Positions 1 to 10,962 of a DNA stretch of 64,000 bases are shown piece after piece. Numbering within the stretch: the first letter of the stretch is position 1; each line of letters begins with the position of its first letter. A program made the translations under genes and the position numbers. The DNA is from Candidatus Chlamydia corallus (lineage in GTDB: Bacteria; Chlamydiota; Chlamydiia; Chlamydiales; Chlamydiaceae): the NCBI RefSeq assembly GCF_002817655.1, contig NZ_NWQK01000001.1, positions 483,658-547,657 on the forward strand, read 5' to 3'. The notes beneath the pieces were generated by a model, which worked only from the letters and a program-made list of their open reading frames with translations, did no database searches and was not told the origin of the DNA.

Positions 1-1297
1 CTATAGTGACTCCGTGTTCCCAACTTAAGGCTTCATAAACTAAAGGAATTGTTTCAGAACGACGCCCGCCAAAAATAATCGCATCTAAGGGGACACCTCG
101 AGGGCTGTTCCACTCAGCATCTAAAGAAGGACACTGACGTAAAGGGGCAGTAAATCGAGAATTGGGATGTGCAGCAGGACTGCTTCCAGGCTTCCAAGGC
201 TTTCCAAGCCAATCTATTAAAGACTCTGGCGGTTGACTCGTCAATCCCTCCCACCAAACATCCCCGTCAGGAGTCAATGCAACATTAGTAAAAATAGAAT
301 TGGACCTACAAGTTGCTAAAGCATTGGGATTTGTATCCTCAGAAGTTCCTGGAGCAACACCAAAAAATCCATATTCTGGATTTACAGCGTACAGCCTACC
401 GTCATTACCTGGACGAATCCAAGCAATATCATCTCCAATACATTCTATCTTCCAACCAGGAAGCTTAGGCATCAACATGGCTAAATTAGTCTTACCACAG
501 GCACTCGGGAAGGAAGCTGACAAGTACTTTTTCTTCCCTTCAGGATTGGTAATCCCAATAATCAACATATGCTCAGCAAGCCAGCCCTGAGATTTTGCCA
601 TATAAGAAGCTAAGCGAAGAGCGACGCACTTCTTTCCAAGTAAAGCGTTGCCTCCATAACCACTTCCAAAAGACATCACACTACTATCATCTTGGAAATG
701 TACAATCCGCATAGCTTTCGGATTACAAGGCCAGGGAACATCGTGCTCTCCTGTAGATAAAGGCTTACCCACACTATGCAAACACTTTAAAAACTTCCCT
801 GAAGTCCCCAAAGAACGTAAAACATGATCACCCATACGAGTCATAATCTTCATAGAACAAACTACATAGGGAGAATCTGTTAACTCAACACCTATAATAG
901 AAAAGGGAGAGTCTAAAGGGCCCATACAAAAAGGAACTATATAAAGTGTGCGCCCCTGCATACATCCACGAAAAAGTTGCTGCAACTCCTCACGCATCTC
1001 TTGGGGATCTTTCCAATTATTTGTAGGACCAGCCTCTCTTTCTGTGGGAGTACAAATAAAAGTAAACTGTTCTACCCGAGCCACATCATCAGGAGAAGAA
1101 CGGACCAAAAAACTATTGGGGTGAAACTCAGGATTCAAACGGATCATGGTCCCTGTACTTTCCATAAGAGTGCAGAGCTCAGCATACTCGGTATCGGAAC
1201 CATTACAAAGATGTATTTTCTCTGGATTGGTTAACTGAGCAATAGCATTAATCCAAGATTTCAGACCTTCATGCTTGATCTCTGTGCTTGATACCAT
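1..1297 (-). CDS. pckG: Phosphoenolpyruvate carboxykinase (GTP), C-terminus cut by window edge
   Basis: GTP-dependent PEP carboxykinase converts oxaloacetate and GTP to phosphoenolpyruvate, CO2 and GDP in the cytosol, linking the TCA cycle to gluconeogenesis. About 432 codons are present, reading leftward from an ATG at 1295-1297; family members are about 600 residues, so the C-terminal third lies outside. Visible motifs are the kinase loop [12 protein letters not shown] near residues 260-273 with its reactive cysteine, and the following IGDDIAW metal-binding stretch. The GTP form rather than the ATP form is indicated by the SACGKTN loop. The start codon lies 2 nt after the mreB stop, so the two are probably co-transcribed. 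The reading frame is open to the edge. Confidence 0.95.
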   Translation of the reverse strand, partial: MVSSTEIKHEGLKSWINAIAQLTNPEKIHLCNGSDTEYAELCTLMESTGTMIRLNPEFHPNSFLVRSSPDDVARVEQFTFICTPTEREAGPTNNWKDPQEMREELQQLFRGCMQGRTLYIVPFCMGPLDSPFSIIGVELTDSPYVVCSMKIMTRMGDHVLRSLGTSGKFLKCLHSVGKPLSTGEHDVPWPCNPKAMRIVHFQDDSSVMSFGSGYGGNALLGKKCVALRLASYMAKSQGWLAEHMLIIGITNPEGKKKYLSASFPSACGKTNLAMLMPKLPGWKIECIGDDIAWIRPGNDGRLYAVNPEYGFFGVAPGTSEDTNPNALATCRSNSIFTNVALTPDGDVWWEGLTSQPPESLIDWLGKPWKPGSSPAAHPNSRFTAPLRQCPSLDAEWNSPRGVPLDAIIFGGRRSETIPLVYEALSWEHGVTI

Positions 1298-1299
1298 GA

Positions 1300-2400
1300 C
1301 TATACCAAATTCCCTTTGCGTTTCTTAAACTGATCTAAATGCTCTAAAGCCTTCCCTGTTCCTAAGCAAACTGCAAGCAAGGGATGCGGTGCTGTAATCA
1401 CAGAAAGACCTGTATTCTTACTCAAAGCTTTATCTAGTCCCTTAATTAGAGCTCCGCCGCCTGCTAAAACCATACCACGCTCTACTAAATCAGCAGAAAG
1501 TTCTGGAGGACACTTCTCTAAAGTCAGGCGTACACATTCTATAATCTGCTGAATAGGTTCAGCTAGACACTCTCTAATTTCTACAGAATTAATCCGCTTG
1601 GTAATAGGCAAGCCTGCAACCTGATCACGACCTCGAACTTCCATCTCCAACTCTTGATCGCCTAAAGGATACGCCGAGCCAATGGTAATCTTTATTTCCT
1701 CGGCAGTACGAGGGCCGATCATTAAATTATATGTACGACGCATATAGTTAATGATGCACTCATCAAATTCATCCCCAGCAATACGCAAAGAACGGGACTC
1801 AACAATTCCTCCTAAAGAAATAATCGCAATCTCCGTAGTCCCCCCTCCAATATCTATAATCATACTCGCTGCTGGTTCATGAACAGGAAGATCTACACCT
1901 ATTGCAGCAGCCATAGGCTCTTCAATTAAAATCACTTCCTGAGCTCCAGCATGCAATGCAGAATCTTCAACAGCACGCTTTTCCACTCCCGTGATTCCAG
2001 AAGGAACTGCAATTAAAATTCTTGGACGAAAAACACTACGAGAGGGAGTCACACGTTTAATTAAAGCCTTTAACATGCCTTCGGCTATCTCGAAATCAGC
2101 AATGACCCCATCTTTCATAGGACGCACTGCCATAATCTTCCTAGGAGTCTTACCCAACATCGCTTTAGCCTTATGCCCGACAGCAAGTACTGCATGAGTC
2201 TGTGCATCAACAGCAACTACCGAAGGCTCACTCAGAACTATGCCCCTGCCGCGGACATAAACCAGCGTATTTGCAGTTCCTAAATCAATTCCAACATTAC
2301 CAGAAAAAAAATTAAAGACCTTGTCGAAACGGCCCAAAGCCCTGTTATAAAGGCGATTGGAAAAATTTTTAAGTTTAAACAGATTGCGATGTGAACTCAT
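1300..2400 (-). CDS. mreB: Rod-shape actin homologue MreB
   Basis: MreB is a bacterial actin that polymerises under the inner membrane and directs peptidoglycan synthesis. In chlamydiae, which lack FtsZ, it is needed for division (known of the family). The 366-residue product has the actin phosphate-1 loop GIDLGTANT near residues 37-45, the phosphate-2 loop IDIGGGTTE near 182-190, and the adenosine-loop stretch [11 protein letters not shown] towards the C-terminus. About 30 residues precede the first actin strand, more than in E. coli MreB; this segment is basic and hydrophobic and could be a membrane-binding helix (inference). The ATG lies 4 nt after the upstream SNF2 stop with no clear Shine-Dalgarno site, suggesting translational coupling. 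Confidence 0.96.
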   Translation of the reverse strand: MSSHRNLFKLKNFSNRLYNRALGRFDKVFNFFSGNVGIDLGTANTLVYVRGRGIVLSEPSVVAVDAQTHAVLAVGHKAKAMLGKTPRKIMAVRPMKDGVIADFEIAEGMLKALIKRVTPSRSVFRPRILIAVPSGITGVEKRAVEDSALHAGAQEVILIEEPMAAAIGVDLPVHEPAASMIIDIGGGTTEIAIISLGGIVESRSLRIAGDEFDECIINYMRRTYNLMIGPRTAEEIKITIGSAYPLGDQELEMEVRGRDQVAGLPITKRINSVEIRECLAEPIQQIIECVRLTLEKCPPELSADLVERGMVLAGGGALIKGLDKALSKNTGLSVITAPHPLLAVCLGTGKALEHLDQFKKRKGNLV

Positions 2401-2404
2401 AAAA

Positions 2405-5400
2405 TCATATCTGCAGCAATTCCAATACTTCTTCCCAAGTTAACTTGGAGACAACCTCATCATCAGAGTTAATCACTTTCTTTACAAGGCTCTTTTTCCT
2501 GCTCTGCAAAGTAAGAATTTTTTCTTCAATGGTATTCAACGTCACTAATTTATAAGAAGAGACAGAACGGCTCTGGCCAATACGATGGACTCGGTCGGTA
2601 GCTTGATTCTCTACAGCAGGATTCCACCACATGTCGTAATGAATCACTGTATCAGCACCCACAAGATTCAAGCCTGTTCCTCCAGCTTTTAAGGAAATCA
2701 AGAAAATTAGCAAACTAGAATCTTCGTTAAACTGATTCACCAAGTCTAATCTGTTCTTGGTGGAACCATCTAAATAGACAAAAGGAATCCCTCGAGACTC
2801 TAAATCTTTCTTAATAATGCCTAGCATCTTTGTATACTGACTAAAGACCACAGTCTTATGGCCAGAATCCACAAGAGAAGAAAGTAAATCCATCAACATA
2901 TCATACTTTGCTGAATCCCCAGGTTCTGGAGCATCCTTAGCAAAAATAGCAGGATGACAGCAAATTTGCTTTAGCCGGGTCAAAGTCGCCAAAACATGAA
3001 TATGGATACGCTCAAAGCCCTCTTGTTTGACCAAACGGGAAAGTTCCTGCTTCGCAGAAGCTGCATACGATTGATAAAGTTCCTTCTGAGATTCTGTAAG
3101 ATGGCAGTGATATAAAATCTCGGACACTGGAGGAAGGTCTTTTAATACATCTTCTTTCATACGACGAAGGATAAACGGAGAGACCTTTTTCTTAAGCGCA
3201 ACCATATTGTCAGTTTTATTTCCCATGTAGTTCCCTGTACGTATGTATTTTCCAACAAAACGATCATAACTACTCAATAAACCTGGCATTAAGAAATCAA
3301 ACAAGCTCCATAATTCTTCCAAAGAATTTTCTATCGGCGTTCCAGTTAATATAAGCCGATGATCAGACTGAATCATCTTAACCGATTTTGCATTCCTGGT
3401 TGTACGATTCTTAATATGGTGAGCTTCATCTAAAACAACGTAGTCAAAACGAAAGTTCTTATATAACTCTACGTCTTTCTGTAATAAATTATATGAGGTA
3501 ATCGCTACGTCTTGATTAGACAAAGAGGCTAGCTGCTTCCGTCTTTGAGAAGGAACTCCATCAATCACCAGAGTCTTAAATTCAGGATTAAATTTACGGA
3601 ACTCTTCCTTCCAGTTATAAACTAAAGAAGTAGGACAAACAATTAAAGAACAGCCCTCACCCTTCTCTAACTTGCTCTGTGTAACGGCAATGATGGCCTG
3701 TAACGTTTTCCCAAGCCCCATATCATCAGCTAAAATCCCATTGAGATGCATTTTTCTCAGACGTTCTAACCAATGCACCCCTTCAGTTTGATAGCTACGC
3801 AAAGTTGCCTGAATTTGTTGAGGAACATCTTGGAAATCAAACTCTATCTCACCACGAATTTGCTTTTGAATTTCTATAAGCCTATCAGACATAGAAAAGT
3901 TCACAGGAAGTCTCTCAAACTGATCTACCGAAATTCCAGTTAAACTCCATAGAGGACATTTTTGGACTAAGTCATCTAAAACCTTAAATCCTATTTCATT
4001 AAAAATTTGCACCACAGGAGCAATTTTTTCTAAATCTAAGACTAAAATACAAGGCAGCTTACCTGCATTCACCTTGCTACGACGATTCCCCTTAGACTGC
4101 TGACCCGCTTTAGGAAGCTCTAAAAAGCGTTTTTTAGCACTAATGCAGTCCCATAATAAATCTAAAGCAACTCCTTTCAATAAACCATGGACCTTAAGTT
4201 CTGCCTCATAATAATTAATGTCACTCCCTTCTCGGAAGGATAACTCAAAGATGGTCTCGTCATAAACGAACTGATCAGAAAGATTTTCTGGACAGTTAAA
4301 AGTAATGCGATGTTGATTCGCTGGTATGGTTTCGGTCATAAATTCGACGATCTTCTTCTCACTTTTAACATGAAAAGCACCATCGCGTTCATCATAAATA
4401 AAGCCTGCGAAGACCTCTTCCAACATCTTACGCTCTTCAACCAAGTTTCTGGCTAAGATTCCTTCGTTACTAATAAATGCACGAACATCTTGATATTGCA
4501 AAGCTAGTGATGCTGCGGGAACCCGTAAAGAGCCGTACAGAAAATATAATTTTGCCTCTAATTCCCCATCCAAGTAACTCATATCACAAATGGCTCGAAC
4601 CTCTTCTACGTAAGGAAGAGTAACAAAAGAATTCAAAAGATGGACGTTCGCAATCTCAGCATATTCCTGAAATACAGGAAGAGCATTCTCACGGAATGAA
4701 CCAAACAGAGCTTCTGGAATCGCTATGTCTCGCAAACGACTAAAGGAACGTAAATGCGCACGTTTGATCTGAGGAGCAAAACGATGATAAACAAAATGAT
4801 GGATAATCCCTGGAGCATCCGACTCTAATAACATAGTCTGCTCAGGCTGAATTTCGTCATCATCAACAAGAATCACAGGCGTCATTAACAAAGCTTTATA
4901 GGGCATGTCAAAGAAATCTAAGTTAAATTTCATCTTAGCTGGAGTTAATGACCAACAAAGAGGTTCTTCAAGATTCCCACAAAATAACCCTGAAAAACTT
5001 TCTTTCTCCCCTAAACTTCCTCCGCCACGATCTGCCAGCTGATGTTCAAACATCTTTGCAAGGATCACTCCTAAAGCAGGAGGCATCAAATATGCAGATT
5101 TTAATAACTTCTCTTCCGTTGTATGATTGGGATAACGAACATAGCGAATCAATAAATCAATTAGCTTACGATCTGAAGCATTAAAAGATTGCATCGTAAA
5201 GAAAAAACGACGCCCATTCAATACGATCGGCTCTTGATACAATACCCCTTCCAAAAAGGTACGAATATTAGAGATATAAAAAGGCTTGGAACGAAAGGGT
5301 AAACGAAGTATTAATTGAAACTCTATAGGCTGATTGTTAGGAGCAAATGTCTCTTCGTTAACAGAAACAAAAAGTACAGCAAGCTCAGCGGAATCCTTTT

Positions 5401-5905
5401 CTAAATATTCTAAGGGAAGGAAAAAAGGATTCGCACTTAAAGCATTTGCAGCATGAACATACTCTCTTAAAATCTCTTTTTGATGCTCTCGATCTTTACG
5501 CTCTTCTTCTTTTGTGGCAGCAACCACAAAAGTCTCCTGAAGCTCTTTTTTAACTTCCTCGTTGATCTCATGATCTGTTTCTAAGTTAGCACTACGAGCA
5601 TACGCCACTACCATCTCGTTAAAATATTGCTCTAAATAGAATAATAAGGCGACAATGTGCTGGCAGTCGTAATTGTATGAACAATCGCAGTTAGAATCTA
5701 TAGTATCTGATTCCGACCGATCAACTTCGATCTCACATTCATAGATGTTTTCATACAAGCCTCGAATCTGAGCACTGATACAGACAGTCTCTCCATTCAT
5801 CGAAAGAATTTTCGCATCAATCACTGCCCCCTGCTCAAAAAGTTCCTTACCATCTTGTAAAAGATTGGCTGAAAAGTCCCGGCGTAACTTGCGAAAATTA
5901 AGCAT
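2405..5905 (-). CDS. SNF2-family DNA-dependent ATPase with SWIM zinc finger
   Basis: This 1166-residue protein is a SWI2/SNF2-type double-stranded DNA translocase. An N-terminal SWIM zinc finger (CDC then CQH, about residues 68-82) is followed by a long chlamydia-type middle region. The C-terminal 450 residues form the motor: Walker A DDMGLGKT near 726, DEAH box near 824, GTPIENSLEELW, and the motif VI region RVHRIGQ. It is the homologue of the C. trachomatis CT708 type as I remember it. Substrate and role are unknown; homologues remodel nucleoprotein or RNA polymerase. A second gene of the same architecture lies at 22061-25696. The ATG at 5903-5905 has an upstream AGGAGAA. It leads a run with mreB and pckG. 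Confidence 0.93.
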   Translation of the reverse strand: MLNFRKLRRDFSANLLQDGKELFEQGAVIDAKILSMNGETVCISAQIRGLYENIYECEIEVDRSESDTIDSNCDCSYNYDCQHIVALLFYLEQYFNEMVVAYARSANLETDHEINEEVKKELQETFVVAATKEEERKDREHQKEILREYVHAANALSANPFFLPLEYLEKDSAELAVLFVSVNEETFAPNNQPIEFQLILRLPFRSKPFYISNIRTFLEGVLYQEPIVLNGRRFFFTMQSFNASDRKLIDLLIRYVRYPNHTTEEKLLKSAYLMPPALGVILAKMFEHQLADRGGGSLGEKESFSGLFCGNLEEPLCWSLTPAKMKFNLDFFDMPYKALLMTPVILVDDDEIQPEQTMLLESDAPGIIHHFVYHRFAPQIKRAHLRSFSRLRDIAIPEALFGSFRENALPVFQEYAEIANVHLLNSFVTLPYVEEVRAICDMSYLDGELEAKLYFLYGSLRVPAASLALQYQDVRAFISNEGILARNLVEERKMLEEVFAGFIYDERDGAFHVKSEKKIVEFMTETIPANQHRITFNCPENLSDQFVYDETIFELSFREGSDINYYEAELKVHGLLKGVALDLLWDCISAKKRFLELPKAGQQSKGNRRSKVNAGKLPCILVLDLEKIAPVVQIFNEIGFKVLDDLVQKCPLWSLTGISVDQFERLPVNFSMSDRLIEIQKQIRGEIEFDFQDVPQQIQATLRSYQTEGVHWLERLRKMHLNGILADDMGLGKTLQAIIAVTQSKLEKGEGCSLIVCPTSLVYNWKEEFRKFNPEFKTLVIDGVPSQRRKQLASLSNQDVAITSYNLLQKDVELYKNFRFDYVVLDEAHHIKNRTTRNAKSVKMIQSDHRLILTGTPIENSLEELWSLFDFLMPGLLSSYDRFVGKYIRTGNYMGNKTDNMVALKKKVSPFILRRMKEDVLKDLPPVSEILYHCHLTESQKELYQSYAASAKQELSRLVKQEGFERIHIHVLATLTRLKQICCHPAIFAKDAPEPGDSAKYDMLMDLLSSLVDSGHKTVVFSQYTKMLGIIKKDLESRGIPFVYLDGSTKNRLDLVNQFNEDSSLLIFLISLKAGGTGLNLVGADTVIHYDMWWNPAVENQATDRVHRIGQSRSVSSYKLVTLNTIEEKILTLQSRKKSLVKKVINSDDEVVSKLTWEEVLELLQI

Positions 5906-6085
5906 TTCTCCTCTAAAATAAGAGTGGATAATATAATCTGCTTACTTGTACCTGTTTGCCCACGCTAAATCAATGAAAAATTTTATCAAAGCCGTTCTCA
6001 GAAGTAAGAGACTCCAATTTCTATGACACTAAAGACTCTAGCCATTGATAAAAACTCTCCAAAAATCTAAACTGTCCATTTCTTT

Positions 6086-6157
<72 letters not shown>

Positions 6158-6190
6158 TTTCCTTGCAAGTCTAATAAAAAGGATCGTCCT

Positions 6191-7516
6191 GTGTCACGCA
6201 GTCTCTCCAATCAGCAGTTCTCCATAAATTTAGAAGAATCTCCTGGTTGTATTGTCTCAGCTTTAGTAACAGTCTCTCCAGAAGTACTAAACAAGCTAAA
6301 CAAGCAAGCTCTTAAAAAGATTAAAAAAGAAGTTACACTTCCTGGATTCCGTAAAGGCAAAGCTCCAGATGACGTCATTGCATCCCGATATCCTACTCAT
6401 TTAAGAAAAGAGCTAGGTGAACTGTTAACTCAAGATGCCTATCATGCTTTATCTACAGTCGGAGATCGTCGGCCCCTGTCTCCTAAAGCTATCCGCTCTA
6501 CCTCAGTGACGCAACTTGATCTTCAAGAAGGAGGAAAAGTAGAGTTCTCTTACGAAGCGTTTCCTGTCATTTCAGATCTTCCCTGGGAAAACCTTTCTTT
6601 ACCTCAAGAGGAACCTGCGATTGAGATTTCAGATAGTGATATCAAAAAAGGACTCGCGAATATTGCTATGTTCTTTGCGACAAAAACACCAGTAGAACGC
6701 CCTTCTCAAGAAGGTGATTTTATTTCTATTTCCTTGCACGTCACTAACAACAATAAGGATGTTTCCCCTGCCGCAATTTTTGAAAACAAATATTTTAAGC
6801 TTTCTAAAGAAGAAATGACCGATGCTTTTAAAGAAAAGTTCTTGGGAATTTTTCCTGGCGATCGTGTTGTCGAAACAATTACTTCTCCCGAAATCCAATC
6901 CTTCTTAAGAGGAGATACCTTAACATTTACAGTAAACTCTGTAATCGAGGTCTCAATTCCCGAGATAGATGACGAAAAAGCCCGTCAACTTCAAGCAGAA
7001 TCTCTAGATGATTTAAAAACCAAATTACGCCTGCAGCTAGAGAAGCAAGCTAAAGATAAACAACTGCAAAAACGCTTTTCTGAAGCTGAAGATGCTCTTG
7101 CCATGCTCGTAGATTTTGAACTCCCTAGCAGCCTTCTTAAAGAGCGTATTTCCTCACTCACAAGAGAAAAGCTTCTTAATGCTCGTCTAATCCAATATTG
7201 TTCTGATGAAGAACTTGAAAGACAGAAACCAGAACTTATAAAAGAAGCTGAAGAAGATGCTAAAAAGGCATTAAAGTTACTTTTTTTGACTCATAAAATT
7301 TTTTCTGATGCAAAACTCACCATTAGCCGCGAAGAACTACAATACATGATGGATGTATGTTCAAGAGAGCGCTTCGGAGGACCGCCTCCTAAAGATATTT
7401 CCAATGACACCCTGCAAGAACTCGTAATGTCAGCTCGAGATCGATTGACTTATAGCAAAGCTATCGAACACGTTCTTCGCAAAGCAGAACCGTTGACTAC
7501 AACTCCTTCTGCATAA
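6191..7516 (+). CDS. tig: Trigger factor, ribosome-associated chaperone and prolyl isomerase
   Basis: Trigger factor docks on the ribosomal exit tunnel and shields nascent chains. The 441-residue length is normal. The ribosome-binding signature GFRKGKAP is at residues 52-59. A divergent FKBP-type isomerase domain follows at about 155-245, and a helical C-terminal chaperone domain completes the protein. The start is GTG at 6191, chosen because AAAAAGGA lies 8 nt upstream. It precedes clpP-clpX, an arrangement seen in many bacteria. Confidence 0.95.
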   Translation: MSRSLSNQQFSINLEESPGCIVSALVTVSPEVLNKLNKQALKKIKKEVTLPGFRKGKAPDDVIASRYPTHLRKELGELLTQDAYHALSTVGDRRPLSPKAIRSTSVTQLDLQEGGKVEFSYEAFPVISDLPWENLSLPQEEPAIEISDSDIKKGLANIAMFFATKTPVERPSQEGDFISISLHVTNNNKDVSPAAIFENKYFKLSKEEMTDAFKEKFLGIFPGDRVVETITSPEIQSFLRGDTLTFTVNSVIEVSIPEIDDEKARQLQAESLDDLKTKLRLQLEKQAKDKQLQKRFSEAEDALAMLVDFELPSSLLKERISSLTREKLLNARLIQYCSDEELERQKPELIKEAEEDAKKALKLLFLTHKIFSDAKLTISREELQYMMDVCSRERFGGPPPKDISNDTLQELVMSARDRLTYSKAIEHVLRKAEPLTTTPSA

Positions 7517-7694
7517 ATTTTAGTTAGAGGAAAATGCTTGACCCAAGAAAGTCTTAAACATAGAATTCGAGATTTTAATGTCTAAGCTTGTTGTTGACGT
7601 AGACAGCCTAAAAAGTCTTAGCTGCGTTGCTAGAGTCATTTCATCAGCTGGAACGTATGGACAAAACTGAAAATTATTTGATGAGGAAACGCAA

Positions 7695-8306
7695 ATGACA
7701 CTGGTACCCTATGTTGTCGAGGATACGGGCCGTGGTGAAAGGGCCATGGATATTTACTCCCGTCTCCTGAAAGATCGTATTGTAATGATCGGTCAGGAAA
7801 TCACGGAGCCCCTTGCAAACACAGTAATTGCCCAACTCCTTTTTCTCATGTCTGAAGATCCTAAAAAAGATATTCAAATTTTTATTAATTCCCCAGGCGG
7901 TTATATCACAGCAGGACTAGCAATCTATGATACCATTCGCTTTTTAGGTTGTGATGTAAATACCTATTGTATTGGTCAAGCTGCTTCCATGGGGGCTCTT
8001 TTATTATCCGCAGGAACTAAAGGTAAGCGTCATGCCCTTCCACACAGCCGTATGATGATTCACCAACCTTCGGGAGGTATTATCGGGACATCTGCTGATA
8101 TTCAACTACAGGCCGCTGAAATTCTAACACTAAAAAAACACCTCGCGAATATCCTCTCCGAATGCACAGGCCAACCTGTAGAGAAAATTATAGAGGACTC
8201 AGAACGAGACTTCTTCATGGGAGCCGAAGAAGCCATCTCCTACGGACTTATTGATAAAGTGGTAACTTCTGCAAAAGAAACTAATAAGGATACAAGTAGC
8301 ACTTAA
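7695..8306 (+). CDS. clpP: ATP-dependent Clp protease proteolytic subunit (ClpP2 type)
   Basis: ClpP is the serine peptidase chamber that degrades proteins unfolded by ClpX or ClpC. The catalytic triad is visible: Ser98 in GQAASMGA, His123 in MMIHQPSGG and Asp172 in SERDFF. The 203-residue length is normal. It lies 9 nt upstream of clpX, so ClpX is the likely partner. Chlamydiae carry a second clpP elsewhere on the chromosome (known of the group). The start ATG follows GAGGAAA. A 178-bp gap to tig could hold its own promoter, but I see no convincing -35/-10 pair. Confidence 0.96.
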   Translation: MTLVPYVVEDTGRGERAMDIYSRLLKDRIVMIGQEITEPLANTVIAQLLFLMSEDPKKDIQIFINSPGGYITAGLAIYDTIRFLGCDVNTYCIGQAASMGALLLSAGTKGKRHALPHSRMMIHQPSGGIIGTSADIQLQAAEILTLKKHLANILSECTGQPVEKIIEDSERDFFMGAEEAISYGLIDKVVTSAKETNKDTSST

Positions 8307-8315
8307 AGAGAAAAT

Positions 8316-9581
8316 ATGAATAAAAAAAATCTGACTATTTGTTCATTTTGTGGTCGGTCTGAAAAAGACGTAGAGAAGCTAATTGCGGGGCCTTCGGTAT
8401 ACATTTGTGACTATTGCATCAAATTATGCTCTGGAATTTTAGATAAGAAACCCTCCTCTACAGTATCTTCAGCTCCAGTTTCGGAAGCACCTTCGCAACC
8501 TTCTGATCTAAAAGTACTCACCCCTAAAGAGATCAAAAAACATATTGATGAATATGTCATTGGTCAAGAAAGAGCTAAAAAAACAATAGCTGTTGCCGTT
8601 TATAATCATTATAAACGTATACGAGCTCTACTACATCACAAACAGGTAAGCTACGGGAAATCTAATGTTCTTCTCCTAGGCCCCACAGGATCTGGAAAAA
8701 CATTAATTGCAAAAACCTTAGCAAAAATTTTAGATGTTCCCTTCACAATTGCCGATGCTACCACTCTAACCGAAGCAGGTTATGTTGGTGAGGATGTGGA
8801 GAACATAGTTTTGCGTTTATTACAAGCTGCTGATTACGACGTGGCTCGTGCAGAACGAGGCATTATCTATATCGATGAAATCGATAAAATTGGCAGGACA
8901 ACTGCCAATGTCTCCATTACTAGAGATGTTTCAGGAGAAGGAGTCCAACAAGCATTGTTAAAAATCGTTGAAGGAACTATAGCAAACGTTCCTCCTAAAG
9001 GAGGCCGTAAGCATCCCAACCAAGAGTACATCCGAGTCAATACAGAAAATATCTTATTTATCGTAGGTGGCGCATTCGTCAACCTAGACAAGATTATTGC
9101 GAAACGATTAGGGAAAACTACAATAGGGTTTTCTGATGATCAAGCAGACCTTTCTCAAAAAAACCGAGATCATCTACTTGCTAAAGTCGAAACCGAGGAC
9201 CTGATTGCCTTTGGAATGATCCCTGAATTTGTCGGAAGATTCAACTGCATTGTAAACTGTGAGGAACTCTCTTTGGACGAACTTGTTGCCATCCTTACAG
9301 AACCTACAAATGCTGTCGTTAAACAATATGTAGAGCTATTTGCAGAAGAAAACGTCAAGTTAGTTTTCAAAAAAGAAGCTCTATATGCTATAGCAAAAAA
9401 AGCAAAGCAAGCAAAAACTGGAGCTCGTGCTCTAGGAATGATTTTAGAAAATCTTCTTAGAGACCTTATGTTCGAAATTCCTTCAGATCCTACAGTAGAA
9501 GCTATTCATATCCAAGAAGACACTATCGCAGAAAATAAAGCGCCAATAATTATCAGAAGGACCCCAGAAGCTATAGCTTAA
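8316..9581 (+). CDS. clpX: ATP-dependent Clp protease ATP-binding subunit ClpX
   Basis: ClpX is a AAA+ unfoldase that delivers substrates to ClpP. The N-terminal zinc-binding domain has Cys9, Cys12, Cys31 and Cys34. The AAA+ module shows Walker A GPTGSGKT near residue 122, the pore loop GYVG, and Walker [11 protein letters not shown] helical small domain with the sensor-2 region TGARALG follows. The 421-residue length is standard. The start follows an AAAGAGAA stretch just after the clpP stop, making a clpP-clpX operon. Confidence 0.97.
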   Translation: MNKKNLTICSFCGRSEKDVEKLIAGPSVYICDYCIKLCSGILDKKPSSTVSSAPVSEAPSQPSDLKVLTPKEIKKHIDEYVIGQERAKKTIAVAVYNHYKRIRALLHHKQVSYGKSNVLLLGPTGSGKTLIAKTLAKILDVPFTIADATTLTEAGYVGEDVENIVLRLLQAADYDVARAERGIIYIDEIDKIGRTTANVSITRDVSGEGVQQALLKIVEGTIANVPPKGGRKHPNQEYIRVNTENILFIVGGAFVNLDKIIAKRLGKTTIGFSDDQADLSQKNRDHLLAKVETEDLIAFGMIPEFVGRFNCIVNCEELSLDELVAILTEPTNAVVKQYVELFAEENVKLVFKKEALYAIAKKAKQAKTGARALGMILENLLRDLMFEIPSDPTVEAIHIQEDTIAENKAPIIIRRTPEAIA

Positions 9582-9611
9582 CTCTCTTTAGTTCCTTATT
9601 TTAGAGGTGTG

Positions 9612-10844
9612 ATGACAACAATCGCCATAGAAGCTGCAAAAAAAGTTCTTATAAAACTACGTAATGCAGGATATCAGGCGTATTTTGTCGGTGGTTGTGT
9701 TAGAGATATGTTGATGCATAGGCCTCTTGAGGACATCGATATAGCTACCAATGCCTCTCCAACTATTGTATCTACGATCTTCCCTGATGTGATTACTATC
9801 GGTGTTGCCTTTGGTATCATCGTAGTAAAACAGGACGGACGCCTATTTGAAGTTGCTACCTTCCGCTCTGATGGAGAATACAAAGATGGACGACATCCTG
9901 ATCGCATTATATTTTCTTCTATGCGAGAAGATGCCCTCCGAAGAGATTTCACCGTCAACGGTATGTACTACGATCCTTTTGAAGACAAGGTCTTTGACTT
10001 TGTCGAAGGAACCCGTGATATTGAAAAGAAAGTCATTCGCGCTATAGGCCACCCACGCTTAAGATTCTCAGAAGATAAACTTCGTATCCTACGTGCCATA
10101 CGCTTTTCTTCTACCCTTGGCTTCACGCTAGATCCAACGACAGAACGCGCCATTATCAAAGAAGCTCCAACATTAGTAAATTCCGTATCACCAGAGAGAA
10201 TTTGGCAAGAGCTAAAAAAAATGCTTTCAAGACAGCCTTATGCAGCCCTCTCTCTCCTACTTAAACTTAAAGTTTTAATCTTTATTTTCCCTGAGCTAAA
10301 AGAGATTCCCTACAGTCTTTTAAGAACAACTATAGAATTTGCCCGTCAGTTCAACCCAACATATTTCCCCGAGCTTCTCTTTTTACTGCCTCTATTCCAA
10401 GGGATAAGTGAAGAAGCTGCAACAGTAGCTTTTGGAAGATTACGAATTTCTAATAAAGAATTGAAATTAATAGAATCCTGGTACCAAGCACTCCCCCATT
10501 TTCAAAACCAATCCAGCAACCGTGTATTTTGGGCTCACTTCCTAGCTTCTCCAACAGCACCCTTATTTCTTGAACTCTTCTCAGCTTTACAAAAAGACCC
10601 TAGCAGACAACAACACTTTATCTCTCGAGTACAAGAACTGGAATCACGCTTAGAGGAATTCATACTAAGAATAAAAACATCTTCCCCTGTCGTCTCAGCT
10701 CCCGACCTGATGGCTAAGGGCATTGCCCCTGGGAGACTTCTTGGAGATCTACTCAGGGAAGCGGAGATTCTATCTATAGAAAACGAATGCCTCGACAAAG
10801 AAAAAATTTTATTGCTTTTACAAGAAAAAGGCTTTTGGAAGTAA
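9612..10844 (+). CDS. pcnB: Poly(A) polymerase / tRNA nucleotidyltransferase family protein
   Basis: The protein is a class II nucleotidyltransferase. The head domain has YFVGGCVRD and LEDIDIAT, carrying the catalytic Asp pair, followed by the RRDFTVNGM and RLRFSEDKLRILRAIRF neck motifs. These enzymes add either CCA to tRNA or poly(A) to RNA. Which one this does cannot be settled by eye, since the two are hard to separate by sequence. A GTG at 9609 is in frame, but AGAGG at 9603-9607 is better spaced for the ATG at 9612, giving 410 residues. It follows clpX by 30 nt. Confidence 0.9.
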   Translation: MTTIAIEAAKKVLIKLRNAGYQAYFVGGCVRDMLMHRPLEDIDIATNASPTIVSTIFPDVITIGVAFGIIVVKQDGRLFEVATFRSDGEYKDGRHPDRIIFSSMREDALRRDFTVNGMYYDPFEDKVFDFVEGTRDIEKKVIRAIGHPRLRFSEDKLRILRAIRFSSTLGFTLDPTTERAIIKEAPTLVNSVSPERIWQELKKMLSRQPYAALSLLLKLKVLIFIFPELKEIPYSLLRTTIEFARQFNPTYFPELLFLLPLFQGISEEAATVAFGRLRISNKELKLIESWYQALPHFQNQSSNRVFWAHFLASPTAPLFLELFSALQKDPSRQQHFISRVQELESRLEEFILRIKTSSPVVSAPDLMAKGIAPGRLLGDLLREAEILSIENECLDKEKILLLLQEKGFWK

Positions 10845-10962
10845 CTTAGTTTAAATAGGGCCTTTCCTTTACAACCCTTAGAAATTTATCTCTTTGGGTT
10901 TAATTTTTTAACTCCTATTATTTTCTCCTTAATTACCGAAGAAAATAAATCAAGAGACGATT

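Noticed and set aside
300..590. Plus-strand frame inside the first 1.3 kb
   Set aside because: It is the complement of pckG, which has unbroken homology to PEP carboxykinase.
7593..7634. TTGACG ... possible promoter for clpP
   Set aside because: No -10 element at a good spacing; too weak to call.
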